Source: an uncultured Prevotella sp.
Lineage (GTDB): Bacteria > Bacteroidota > Bacteroidia > Bacteroidales > Bacteroidaceae
DNA length: 64,000 nt
Reading direction: 5' to 3'
NCBI GenBank assembly: GCA_944321295.1
Contig: CALUKU010000016.1
Location: 1-64,000 of the forward strand
Part shown: positions 16,596 to 24,820 of the stretch, piece after piece
Position numbering within the stretch: the first letter of the stretch is position 1
Layout of the letters: the number at the start of each line of letters is the position of its first letter
The notes under the pieces: generated by a model
Told to the model about the DNA's origin: nothing
The model's input: only the letters and a program-made list of their open reading frames with translations
The model's database searches: none
Program-made: the position numbers and the translations under genes

Positions 16596-18008
16596 TTACT
16601 GCAGCACGCTAAGAGCCTGAGTAGCAAACTGGTTCTGAGGATCAATAGCTATTACCTTCTCATAATATGACTTTGCGGTAGCGTTATCCTCCTTAAGGAT
16701 GTAATAGTAACCAAGGTAGAGGTAAGGCTCGATGAGAAGCTTGGGGTTATCAGCCTGCTCGGTCTGTGCTATCTGAACATATTCCTCATAATAAGGCTTT
16801 GCAAGACCCTGTGTTGACTCGGGGTCAAGCTGTGAGTTGATACGTGCACGCATCATTGCGGCATACATCTTATTGCTGGGTGATTCAGTAGCAATCTTGC
16901 CGTAAATCTCGTCAGCCTTCTTAAGGGCGGCAATCTTAGCGTCGTTCATTGAATCGATGCTTGCAGCCTGCTGGGCATACAATCTTGCAAGACCATCAAG
17001 ATCGGGCACAGACGGCTTCTCAATCTTGCTGAGATATTCATCATAGAAAGCAAGACCGTTAGTGAAGTCGCCCTTAGAAATGTATGCGTCTGAAAGCTGC
17101 TTGCGCACGTCGTTAAGGTCTGAGTTAAGCTCCAAAGCCTTCTTGAACTGCTCAATAGCCTGATCGTAAGCGCTGTCGCCCATCAAGGCATATCCGTAAT
17201 ACTGGTGGTCACGAGCGGAAATCTTGGCGCTGTCAGACTTGTTGAACAATGCGTCAGCATATTTCAAAGCGTTCTTGTAATCCTTCAAGTCAGTGTAGTT
17301 GTAGAACGTGATACGGTTCATGGCTGCGCTGCGCGGGTCTTTCTTCACACCGAACAAAGCAACCTCGAGGCTCTTCTTTGAATTAGCCAAAAGAAGCTCG
17401 GCCGTAGCATATTCAGTGAGGTAATTGTCCTTCAGCTGGTTCATGTCAACCTTTCCGAAATACTCAACAGCCTTATCAAGCTTATTGGCACCATAGAAGA
17501 AGTGACCTGCCTCGGCGTCAACAGGATAAGAAGGGTCTATCTCACGCAGCTTCTCAAGCATCTGCACAGACAGCTCGGGGCTGCGCTTGCGGTAAACGCT
17601 TGCGTACTTGATGTATCCCTGCGGCTCCTGCGGATCCATGACGGTTGCCTGCTGATACCATGTTGCAGCAGCACCGCCGTCGTTGTTCAAAGCCTCGATG
17701 TCACCAAGAAGAATATATCCTTCGGCATCCTTCTTACCACGCTGTACGGCCATCTCAGCATATTTCTTTGCGTTTACCGTGTCCTTGATGTCAAGGAAAG
17801 CACGGCCAAGACCGGCCAAAGCCACACCGTTCTTCTTGTTTTCCTTAACGAAATCCTTAACCTGATCCTCAATTGCCTCAGGATTTGACTTGTTAGCTTT
17901 TACTACTTTAGTTATGGCGTCAATCTGAGATTTCACATCTTGAGCCATAGATGGAGCTGATACAACCGATACCAAAGCTCCTGCCAATAAATATTTAATT
18001 GCTCTCAT
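16596..18008 (-). CDS. Periplasmic tetratricopeptide repeat protein
   Basis: A 470-residue exported protein: signal peptide (MRAIKYLLAGALVSVVSAPSMA), then a long array of helix-turn-helix tetratricopeptide repeats, clearest at EGYILLGDIEALNNDGGAAATWY, YYGYALMGDSAYDQAIEQF, KQLSDAYISKGDFTNGLAFY and LYLGYYYILKEDNATAKSYY. TPR arrays bind other proteins. It is the last gene of an operon that also encodes the ExbB, ExbD, ExbD and TonB energy-transfer proteins and a PstS-like lipoprotein, an arrangement known in Bacteroidales; a role in assembling or steering that complex in the periplasm is likely but not proven. A strong terminator follows the stop. Confidence 0.88.
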   Translation of the reverse strand: MRAIKYLLAGALVSVVSAPSMAQDVKSQIDAITKVVKANKSNPEAIEDQVKDFVKENKKNGVALAGLGRAFLDIKDTVNAKKYAEMAVQRGKKDAEGYILLGDIEALNNDGGAAATWYQQATVMDPQEPQGYIKYASVYRKRSPELSVQMLEKLREIDPSYPVDAEAGHFFYGANKLDKAVEYFGKVDMNQLKDNYLTEYATAELLLANSKKSLEVALFGVKKDPRSAAMNRITFYNYTDLKDYKNALKYADALFNKSDSAKISARDHQYYGYALMGDSAYDQAIEQFKKALELNSDLNDVRKQLSDAYISKGDFTNGLAFYDEYLSKIEKPSVPDLDGLARLYAQQAASIDSMNDAKIAALKKADEIYGKIATESPSNKMYAAMMRARINSQLDPESTQGLAKPYYEEYVQIAQTEQADNPKLLIEPYLYLGYYYILKEDNATAKSYYEKVIAIDPQNQFATQALSVLQ

Positions 18009-18074
18009 AATCGAAAAGTTTTTATTATTCCAAAATACATTTCAAAAAATCATCATTGCGAACATGTCAAAGTG

Positions 18075-19031
18075 TTAATCATTGACATTAACCGACCTAA
18101 TCGTTATGTCGCCTCGCATAGGCAACAAGCCGGACTTGAATATAATCAATTGTCCCTTAGGCTGCTCAATAAAATGGGCGAAGCCCCAAGGAAGCCCGTT
18201 GATAGGATCGTTCAACAACGCATATATCGTGCGCACTAACGGGTAACGCCCGTCAAGCAAATATGCCTGGTAAGGTTTCCAGCTGTTCCAGTATGCAGCT
18301 GTATCCATCTTACTTACCGACATAACCGTTATATTCTTCTTGAATGTGGTGTTGGTGGTGTCACGTTTGTCGTTCAACCAATTTGAGCCGATAATGCCGA
18401 TTGCGTTCGGAGTGTCCTCAACAAAGTCGATAACTTCCTTACTTGTTTTAGTAGCTACGATGTTAGGACTGTTTATCGGCTTTCCGCCAAGTATTGAATC
18501 AACGCAAAAGTGCACGGCACTCGATTTGTTGTTATCGAAAACCACCAATATGTCACCTCGCTTAGACCCAGGAACAATATCGCTCCATTTCGTTGCCTGA
18601 CCGCTCAAGACACGCTTGATGTCCTTAACGGTTATGCAAGAGTCTTTATTCTCCTTATTTATAATAAGTGACAAGCCGTCGTATGCCAAAGGTATTGCTA
18701 CCGGCAGATAATTACGGGCTTTAAGGTTTTCAAGTTCTTCCTTAGTAAAATTCCTTGAAGTAATTGCCAACTGTATGCTATCTGTCATAAGCATATTGAC
18801 AGCATCCAGTTCGTTGGTGTAAATGGGAGTAAGTTTTGCCTCCCGATAAATACTTTCAAAAACTTGTATTTGCTCGTCAATTATAGGGCTAAAACTTTCG
18901 TCAGAAGCGAATGAAATCGCTCCTGACGAATAAGTATCGGTCCTACCGTTCTTAGGTTTGTCCGTACACGCCGAAACAAGTCCTAAGAGCAGGGTAAACC
19001 CTACAAAGCGGTAGAAAAGTTCTTTTCTCAT
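18075..19031 (-). CDS. PstS-like phosphate-binding lipoprotein
   Basis: A 318-residue protein with a lipoprotein signal (LLLGLVSAC) followed by a periplasmic binding-protein fold like that of PstS: GAISFASDESFSPIIDEQ at the N-terminus, the LAITSRNFTKEEL block, and NPDAIGI-like FVEDTPNAIGIIGSNWL near residue 215. PstS usually delivers phosphate to the PstCAB importer, but no pstC, pstA or pstB gene is here. Instead the gene sits eight bases after tonB in the exbB-exbD-exbD-tonB operon. The substrate may be phosphate or another oxyanion, or the fold may serve another purpose in this setting. Membrane side of the lipid anchor cannot be told. Confidence 0.85.
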   Translation of the reverse strand: MRKELFYRFVGFTLLLGLVSACTDKPKNGRTDTYSSGAISFASDESFSPIIDEQIQVFESIYREAKLTPIYTNELDAVNMLMTDSIQLAITSRNFTKEELENLKARNYLPVAIPLAYDGLSLIINKENKDSCITVKDIKRVLSGQATKWSDIVPGSKRGDILVVFDNNKSSAVHFCVDSILGGKPINSPNIVATKTSKEVIDFVEDTPNAIGIIGSNWLNDKRDTTNTTFKKNITVMSVSKMDTAAYWNSWKPYQAYLLDGRYPLVRTIYALLNDPINGLPWGFAHFIEQPKGQLIIFKSGLLPMRGDITIRSVNVND

Positions 19032-19038
19032 GTGTTGA

Positions 19039-19866
19039 TTACTGTAATTTAAATGTCACAGGCAAAGTGTACCTAACGTTTACAGTAGTACCGTTCTGCT
19101 TACCCGGAGTCCAGTTAGGCATGGCCTTCACAACGCGAACAGCCTCCTTATCCAATGACGGGTCAACACCGCGAACTACGTTTACATTAGATATTGAACC
19201 GGTCTTGCTTACAACGAACTGAACGATAACTCGTCCCTGTATTCCGTTTTCAGCTGCAATAACCGGATACTTGATGTTATCACTGAGCCACTGCATCAAG
19301 GCACCCTGGCCACCAGGGAACGAGGGCTGCTCCTCAACAACGTCGAAGACCTTGCTTTCCTCTTCCTTGGGAGGTTCAGGCTGAGCAATCTCTTCCTTAG
19401 CCTTGAGCACTTCGCCACCGATATCATCATTACCTACCACATTAAACGCACCAATCGTAGTCTTAGTCTTCTGAAGATCGTCCTGATTCTTCATTTCTTC
19501 CTCAGGCTTTACATCCTCGTCCTTCTTGATGACAGGAGCAGTAAATTTGATAGAGCTCTTAACCCTTTCAACCTGCTTCGGCTGTTCAATCTTGACGGGT
19601 GTCTTCTCAACCTTAGCCTTCTTCTTAGGCGCTTCAATCTTAGAGAGCTCAACCGCGGTTGTCACTGCAACCCTCTGATTAGCTTCAATTACGTTCTTGA
19701 TCGCAATGGCAGAGAAGATGACAACAGCAGCAATAAGCACAATCACGATTGACAACACATTACGCTTGGAAGTTCCCTTACGAAGCCTGTAAGCTCCGTA
19801 ATTCTGGTTTCTTCCCTCAAACACAAGGTCACACCATGCATTTGATATCAAATCTATTTTTGACAT
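19039..19866 (-). CDS. tonB: TonB energy transducer
   Basis: A 275-residue TonB-type protein. After a short cytoplasmic N-terminus (WCDLVFEGRNQNYGAYRLRKG, typical of Bacteroidetes) comes one membrane helix around residues 35-58, a proline/lysine/glutamate-rich periplasmic linker, and the C-terminal TonB domain from about residue 185 (FPGGQGALMQWLSDNIKYP, GRVIVQFVVSKTGSI, AMPNWTPGKQNG). It passes energy from the ExbB-ExbD proton channel to TonB-dependent receptors in the outer membrane. It follows the second ExbD gene by 39 bases in a single operon. Confidence 0.93.
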   Translation of the reverse strand: MSKIDLISNAWCDLVFEGRNQNYGAYRLRKGTSKRNVLSIVIVLIAAVVIFSAIAIKNVIEANQRVAVTTAVELSKIEAPKKKAKVEKTPVKIEQPKQVERVKSSIKFTAPVIKKDEDVKPEEEMKNQDDLQKTKTTIGAFNVVGNDDIGGEVLKAKEEIAQPEPPKEEESKVFDVVEEQPSFPGGQGALMQWLSDNIKYPVIAAENGIQGRVIVQFVVSKTGSISNVNVVRGVDPSLDKEAVRVVKAMPNWTPGKQNGTTVNVRYTLPVTFKLQ

Positions 19867-19905
19867 TGTCTTTCCGTTTTAAATGTTAATCACGACTAAC
19901 AATCC

Positions 19906-20559
19906 TTAGTTGATACGAACGCCCTTCTTCTCAAGGAGCCTCTTATCATCGGGATTGACATTGTCGATGACATACTTACCTATACTGCATATCTGCATCT
20001 CATCCAGAGCGTCAACCAAGTTCTTATAAGAAGCGTTGTCTGTTGCCTTGATAATGATAGTAAGCGTAGGAAGTTTCTCTCCGCCCACTTCACCATTCTT
20101 CAGCTTCTCAAGCTCCTTATTATAAACTGAGTCAGGGTACTTTGCAGGATTCTCCAACTTTTTCGCATCAAGTTGCTTCTTGGCGTTCATTATCGCAGCA
20201 ACAGGCACCGAACCATCCTCGGTTGCGTGATTGATAAGCACGCTACGGATACCATCCTTACCCCAAGTAGTTTCCTTCAAGCAAGTAGGATCATCATAGT
20301 TAGGTATACCTGCGATGTAATAAATCTTGTCGTTACCAGCAACATAGATGGTAATAGTCTGTGAAGCCTTGGTTGCAGTCTTATCTTGTTCTTGCACATT
20401 CTGGTCGTTACTCGGCATGGTCAGCTGCATAGTCTGAGGCTTGCTCAAAGACGTACAGAGCATAAAGAACGTGATAAGAAGCATCATCATGTCCACCATC
20501 GGGGTGAAGTCCACGCGAAGGTCGACCTTTTTCTGCCTACTTGTATTCTTTTTTGCCAT
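19906..20559 (-). CDS. ExbD/TolR-family protein (second copy)
   Basis: A 217-residue inner-membrane protein with the ExbD layout: a short basic N-terminus, one membrane helix with the proton-path aspartate (RVDFTPMVDMMMLLITFFML, about residues 16-35) and a periplasmic domain. It is longer than the usual 140 residues because of an insertion around residues 70-150 that includes a lysine/glutamate-rich stretch. Works with ExbB as the proton-driven motor for TonB. The preceding gene, three bases upstream, encodes a related but distinct ExbD; paired ExbD genes are normal in this phylum and may form a mixed dimer within the ExbB pentamer. Confidence 0.9.
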   Translation of the reverse strand: MAKKNTSRQKKVDLRVDFTPMVDMMMLLITFFMLCTSLSKPQTMQLTMPSNDQNVQEQDKTATKASQTITIYVAGNDKIYYIAGIPNYDDPTCLKETTWGKDGIRSVLINHATEDGSVPVAAIMNAKKQLDAKKLENPAKYPDSVYNKELEKLKNGEVGGEKLPTLTIIIKATDNASYKNLVDALDEMQICSIGKYVIDNVNPDDKRLLEKKGVRIN

Positions 20560-20562
20560 GAC

Positions 20563-21174
20563 TTATTCCTCCAGTTTTTTGTAAGAAGTGATAAGGTAAT
20601 AACGGTTCTGACTCATGTCCTGAAGCTCCGACATTACTTTCTTTATAACTCTGTAAGGAGTCTTCTCGTCAGCCTTGATGGCCAACTTCATATCAGGATT
20701 AGCGTCAGTTACAGTCTGCACCCAAAGTTGGAACTCACTCATACCGCCGTTGATACTGTCAGTGGGAACGCCCTTATTCTGCTGGAAAGCGTTCATCTGG
20801 GATGTTTCCTGATTAAGGAATGTTCCCATGTCATCCATTGACACGCCGATATTAGTTGCGCTACGCACATTTTTCATCTGTGTCCCGTTCAAAGATACTC
20901 CGAACTGGTCAGCCATAGTGCTGAGGGCGGTTTCCATGTCGCCCGGCTTGTCCCAGCCCAAGAACACCTTACCCTTATTGTCGATAAGGATTGTCAGGAC
21001 ATCGTTCTCTGGAACTTTGATCTCCGATACCGAGCCAGGCGTAACGACTTTCACGGCCTCGTTCTTCACGAATGTTGACGTCAACATGAAGAATGTCAGC
21101 AGCAAGACCATCACGTCGCTCATCGGCGTCATGTCGATCCAGGTGGATTGTCTCTTAATTTTTACTTTACCCAT
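20563..21174 (-). CDS. ExbD/TolR-family protein (first copy)
   Basis: A 203-residue ExbD-type protein. The basic N-terminus (MGKVKIKRQS) leads into the helix STWIDMTPMSDVMVLLLTFF with its conserved aspartate, followed by a periplasmic domain with the TILIDNKGKVFLGWDKPG strand region. Longer than classic ExbD, again by an insertion in the middle (about residues 90-150). It lies between exbB (29 bases upstream) and the second exbD (three bases downstream), which suggests coordinated translation of the motor parts. Confidence 0.9.
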   Translation of the reverse strand: MGKVKIKRQSTWIDMTPMSDVMVLLLTFFMLTSTFVKNEAVKVVTPGSVSEIKVPENDVLTILIDNKGKVFLGWDKPGDMETALSTMADQFGVSLNGTQMKNVRSATNIGVSMDDMGTFLNQETSQMNAFQQNKGVPTDSINGGMSEFQLWVQTVTDANPDMKLAIKADEKTPYRVIKKVMSELQDMSQNRYYLITSYKKLEE

Positions 21175-21203
21175 AGTAATGAAAATTTAAAGGGTTAGTA
21201 AAA

Positions 21204-22034
21204 TTAAGCTTCTTCCGTGTGATTGGCTTCGTATGTCTGAGCAATAGTATAACCAACCTCATCAAGTGCGTATGTCAGCTTGTCGATCTTGTTTGTGAAT
21301 GTGTTATAAGCAATAACCGAGCACCAAGAAGTCAAAATACCGAATGCGGTGTTAATCAACGCCTCAGAAATACCTGTTGACAGTGCGAGAGAGTCGCCAC
21401 CACCACCAGCAGCCAAAGCCTGGAATGAACGGATCATACCGATAACGGTTCCGAGAAGACCGGTAAGAGTACCAAGTGTTACGATAGTTGCGAGAATCGG
21501 AAGGTTCATCTGCAGAGTAGGCATTTCGAGCTGAGTAGCCTCCTCGTGAGCCTGCTGGATCTTAGCAACCTTCTGAGCCTTCTTCAGACCTGAAGCAGAC
21601 TCCATCTCCTTGTAAGCGCGGATTGAAGCAGAAACAACGTTTGCAACTGAACCCCTCTGCTTGTCGCAGATGTTCTGAGCTGCATTGAAGTCGCCCTTAG
21701 CAACAGCAGCCTTTACATTCTGAACGAACTTAGCCAAAGAGCCCTTACCGAAAGCGGTGCGGAGAGCGAGCCAGCGCTCGATACTCAAAGCGATAACGGT
21801 GAGCAGAAGAGTCTGGATGATAGGAACGATGATACCACCCTTGTAGATTGTACCGAGCAAGTTTGTCGGGTGACCTGCGGTATCATTTCCTGCGAAGTTT
21901 TCAGGATTGCCAAGCAGGAAGTTGTATATGCAAATCGCGATGATAAGACATACAACGATAACCCAAATCGCTGCTCTAATACCCTGGAAGCCCTGGCTTT
22001 TCTTAGGGCTTGCTGCATTTTGTGTAGTTGCCAT
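21204..22034 (-). CDS. exbB: MotA/TolQ/ExbB proton channel protein
   Basis: A 276-residue inner-membrane protein with three membrane segments: residues about 20-42, 70-92 (GGIIVPIIQTLLLTVIALSIERW) and the pair at 175-235 with the family signature LPILATIVTLGTLTGLLGTVIGMIRSF. This is the ExbB/TolQ proton channel; it drives TonB with ExbD. The N-terminus is longer than in E. coli ExbB. First gene of the operon exbB-exbD-exbD-tonB-pstS-like-TPR, with a promoter box about 117 bases upstream and an AT-rich leader. Confidence 0.92.
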   Translation of the reverse strand: MATTQNAASPKKSQGFQGIRAAIWVIVVCLIIAICIYNFLLGNPENFAGNDTAGHPTNLLGTIYKGGIIVPIIQTLLLTVIALSIERWLALRTAFGKGSLAKFVQNVKAAVAKGDFNAAQNICDKQRGSVANVVSASIRAYKEMESASGLKKAQKVAKIQQAHEEATQLEMPTLQMNLPILATIVTLGTLTGLLGTVIGMIRSFQALAAGGGGDSLALSTGISEALINTAFGILTSWCSVIAYNTFTNKIDKLTYALDEVGYTIAQTYEANHTEEA

Positions 22035-22150
22035 AATTTTTGAATTTAGTTTTTATTAGTTAATTAATTATTAAGTTATAAAGTTTCGATTTATTATTAA
22101 ATTAGTAATTTGTATCAGGTTGCAAAAGGCCTCTTCTAAAAACAAGCACA

Positions 22151-22158
22151 CAAAGATA
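22151..22158 (-). promoter_or_regulatory. -7 box of the exbB operon
   Basis: Minus-strand TATCTTTG matches TAnnTTTG. The -33 position has only a poor match. It implies an AT-rich leader of about 110 bases before exbB. Confidence 0.5.
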
Positions 22159-22263
22159 ACAATTTATAGGTAATAACCGAACTAAATCATTTGATTTTAA
22201 CAATGTTTTTGATTTTACCTGCATCTTTGGCTTCTCGCGTTGCCCTACAACCCGCCCAAATCA

Positions 22264-23457
22264 TCATTTCAATTTCGACAAGGCTTCCTTTATCCTTCTC
22301 ATTGCCTCACGTATGTTTTCATCGCTCGTCGCATAGCTCATACGGAAACAATCCGGATCGCCGAAAGCGTCGCCGCCTACCGTTGCCACGTGTCCGACTT
22401 CAAGCAGATACATGGCTAAATCAGTTGAGTTATTCACCGTATGCACTCCGTCGCTCTTGCCGAAGAAGCTGCTGCACTTCGGGAAAAGATAGAAAGCGCC
22501 TTCGGGAACTTTAACTTCCAGACCGGGAATGTCCTTGGCAAGACTGACAATCAGGTCACGGCGGCGCTCAAATGCCTTACGCATTTCCTCAACACACGTC
22601 TGTGAAGCGGTATAAGCCTCAACGGCTGCCTTCTGGCTCACAGAACATGGGCCGCTGGTGTATTGTCCCTGCAGCTTGTTGCATCCCTTAACGATCCACT
22701 CGGGAGCTGCAATATATCCAATACGCCAACCCGTCATGGCGTATGCCTTTGAAACACCGTTGACAACGATTGTCCTATCTTTCATGCCCGGCACGCTGGC
22801 CATGCTGTTATGCTTGCCTATATAATTAATGTGTTCATATATCTCGTCGGCAAGCACGAACAGGTCATCATGTTTTTTAACGACCTCGGCAAGCGCCTCA
22901 AGCTCTTCTTTCGAATAGACACTGCCTGTAGGATTGCTCGGCGAGCACAATATTATCATTCTGGTCTTCGGCGTTATGGCAGCCTCAAGCTGTGCCGGAG
23001 TCATCTTAAAGTTCTGCTCGAAGCCGGCGTTTACTATAACAGGAACACCGCCAGCCAACTTCACCATCTGCGGATAACTTACCCAATAAGGAGAAGGTAT
23101 TATGACCTCGTCGCCGTCATTGACGAGTGCCATCACCGTGTTGCAAACGCTCTGCTTGGCACCGTTAGACACCAACACTTCCTTAACACTATAATCCAAG
23201 CCGTTCTCCTTCTTCAGTTTTGCGACTATTGCCTCGCGCAAGTCCATGTAACCGGGAACGGGAGAATACCTTGAATAGTTTTCGTCTATAGCCTTCTTCG
23301 CAGCGGCCTTGATGTGGTCGGGCGTATTGAAGTCGGGCTCTCCGACGCTCATGTTGATAACATCGATACCCTGGGCTTTCATTTCGCCGCTTTTCTGCGA
23401 CATAGCAAGGGTGGCAGAAGGTGCCAAACGATTAAGACGATCAGATAAATGTGCCAT
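22264..23457 (-). CDS. Aspartate aminotransferase-like PLP enzyme
   Basis: A 397-residue class I/II aminotransferase. Visible marks are VGEPDFNTPDHI near residue 40, YSPVPGYMDLREAI, the CSPSNPTGSVYS motif, LADEIYEHINY with the aspartate that contacts the pyridine nitrogen, and the PLP-binding lysine in NGVSKAYAMTGWRIGY. The pattern is that of the aspartate aminotransferase Ib group, which exchanges amino groups among aspartate, glutamate and their oxo acids; close relatives act on aromatic amino acids or prephenate. It is downstream of ribBA by 118 bases, in which a possible -7 box (TAATTTTG on the minus strand, 23478-23485) lies, so it may have its own transcript. Confidence 0.88.
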   Translation of the reverse strand: MAHLSDRLNRLAPSATLAMSQKSGEMKAQGIDVINMSVGEPDFNTPDHIKAAAKKAIDENYSRYSPVPGYMDLREAIVAKLKKENGLDYSVKEVLVSNGAKQSVCNTVMALVNDGDEVIIPSPYWVSYPQMVKLAGGVPVIVNAGFEQNFKMTPAQLEAAITPKTRMIILCSPSNPTGSVYSKEELEALAEVVKKHDDLFVLADEIYEHINYIGKHNSMASVPGMKDRTIVVNGVSKAYAMTGWRIGYIAAPEWIVKGCNKLQGQYTSGPCSVSQKAAVEAYTASQTCVEEMRKAFERRRDLIVSLAKDIPGLEVKVPEGAFYLFPKCSSFFGKSDGVHTVNNSTDLAMYLLEVGHVATVGGDAFGDPDCFRMSYATSDENIREAMRRIKEALSKLK

Positions 23458-23575
23458 GATATAAAGATTTATTTCTGCAAAATTAATTAAATTATTCGTT
23501 CCAATGAAATAAAAGATATGATATTTTCATCTCATTTACAAAAAACATTGCACAGCGGAACCATTGCTTCACACT

Positions 23576-24784
23576 CTACAGATGCAGGGTGTGCCCCATG
23601 CGTTCCTTTTTCGTCTTAAGATACCTGTAATCATACTCGTTGGGCGTTATCTCGATAGGCACGTTCTCAACGATTTCAAGGCCATATGCCTCAAGTCCGA
23701 CACGTTTTGTCGGATTGTTAGTCATCAGCCTCATCTTATGCACGCCGAGATAGCGCAACATCTGCGCGCCGCAACCGTAGTCGCGCTCGTCGGGCTTAAA
23801 GCCGAGATGCACATTGGCGTCAACCGTATCGTAGCCTTCCTCCTGCAGTTTATAAGCCTCAATCTTGTTCATGAGTCCTATGCCGCGTCCTTCCTGCTGC
23901 ATGTAAATCAGCACGCCCTTGCCTTCTTTTTCGATCATTTGCAGCGCCTTATGCAACTGTTGGCCGCAATCGCAACGCTTGCTTCCGAGGATGTCACCGG
24001 TAGCGCACGACGAATGTACGCGGACGAGAATAGGCTCATCCTCCTTCCATTCACCTTTTATAAGGGCCATGTGCTCAAGTCCGCTGCTGGTCTGGCGGAA
24101 CGGTATGAGCTTGAAATGGCCGTATTCCGTAGGCATGTCGACTGTTTGTCCGACCGTTATGAGCGATTCGCGCTGCAGGCGGTAAGCAATCAGGTCCTTA
24201 ATGCTTATGATCTTAAGGCCGTATTGCTTGGCAAACTCCAGCAACTGGGGCAGACGCGCCATGGTGCCGTCGTCATTCATTATCTCCATCAGCGCTCCGG
24301 CAGGATACAATCCCGACAGTTTACACAGGTCGATGGCAGCCTCAGTGTGTCCGCTACGGCGCAGCACGCCGTTGTCTTGGGCGTACAATGGATTGATGTG
24401 TCCCGGGCGTCCGAAAGTCTGCGGCGTTGAGGCAGGGTCAGCCAAGGCCCTGATTGTTTCAGCCCTGTCATGGGCCGAAACGCCCGTGGTGCATCCTTCA
24501 AGCTTATCTATAGTCACGGTGAACGGCGTGCCGAGCATAGACGTATTTTCAGACACCTGCCGCGGCAGGTCGAGTTCGTCACACCTGCTAAGCGTAATCG
24601 GCGCGCACAGCACGCCGCGCGCATGCTTCAGCATGAAGTTCACCTTCTCCGCCGTTATCTTTTCAGCGGCGATGATGAGGTCGCCTTCATTCTCACGGTC
24701 TTCATCGTCAACAACGATTACAAACTCACCGGCCTTGAAGTCTTCAAGAGCTTCTTCTACCGTATTGATTTTCATGTTTCCCAT
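23576..24784 (-). CDS. ribBA: Bifunctional DHBP synthase / GTP cyclohydrolase II
   Basis: A 402-residue two-domain enzyme of riboflavin synthesis. The N-terminal half is 3,4-dihydroxy-2-butanone 4-phosphate synthase ([12 protein letters not shown] near residue 25, [13 protein letters not shown] around 145), acting on ribulose 5-phosphate. The C-terminal half is GTP cyclohydrolase II, with the zinc ligands in [18 protein letters not shown] and the catalytic QEGRGIGL segment. Both halves appear complete. The gene follows the LptF/G permease gene by 36 bases, probably in one transcript; no FMN riboswitch fits in that gap. Confidence 0.95.
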   Translation of the reverse strand: MGNMKINTVEEALEDFKAGEFVIVVDDEDRENEGDLIIAAEKITAEKVNFMLKHARGVLCAPITLSRCDELDLPRQVSENTSMLGTPFTVTIDKLEGCTTGVSAHDRAETIRALADPASTPQTFGRPGHINPLYAQDNGVLRRSGHTEAAIDLCKLSGLYPAGALMEIMNDDGTMARLPQLLEFAKQYGLKIISIKDLIAYRLQRESLITVGQTVDMPTEYGHFKLIPFRQTSSGLEHMALIKGEWKEDEPILVRVHSSCATGDILGSKRCDCGQQLHKALQMIEKEGKGVLIYMQQEGRGIGLMNKIEAYKLQEEGYDTVDANVHLGFKPDERDYGCGAQMLRYLGVHKMRLMTNNPTKRVGLEAYGLEIVENVPIEITPNEYDYRYLKTKKERMGHTLHL

Positions 24785-24820
24785 AATTCGGTTTCACCTT
24801 ATTATATTATAGGCAGCACA

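Noticed and set aside
24785-24820. FMN riboswitch before ribBA
   Set aside because: Only 36 bases separate ribBA from the preceding gene, and no matching conserved blocks are seen.
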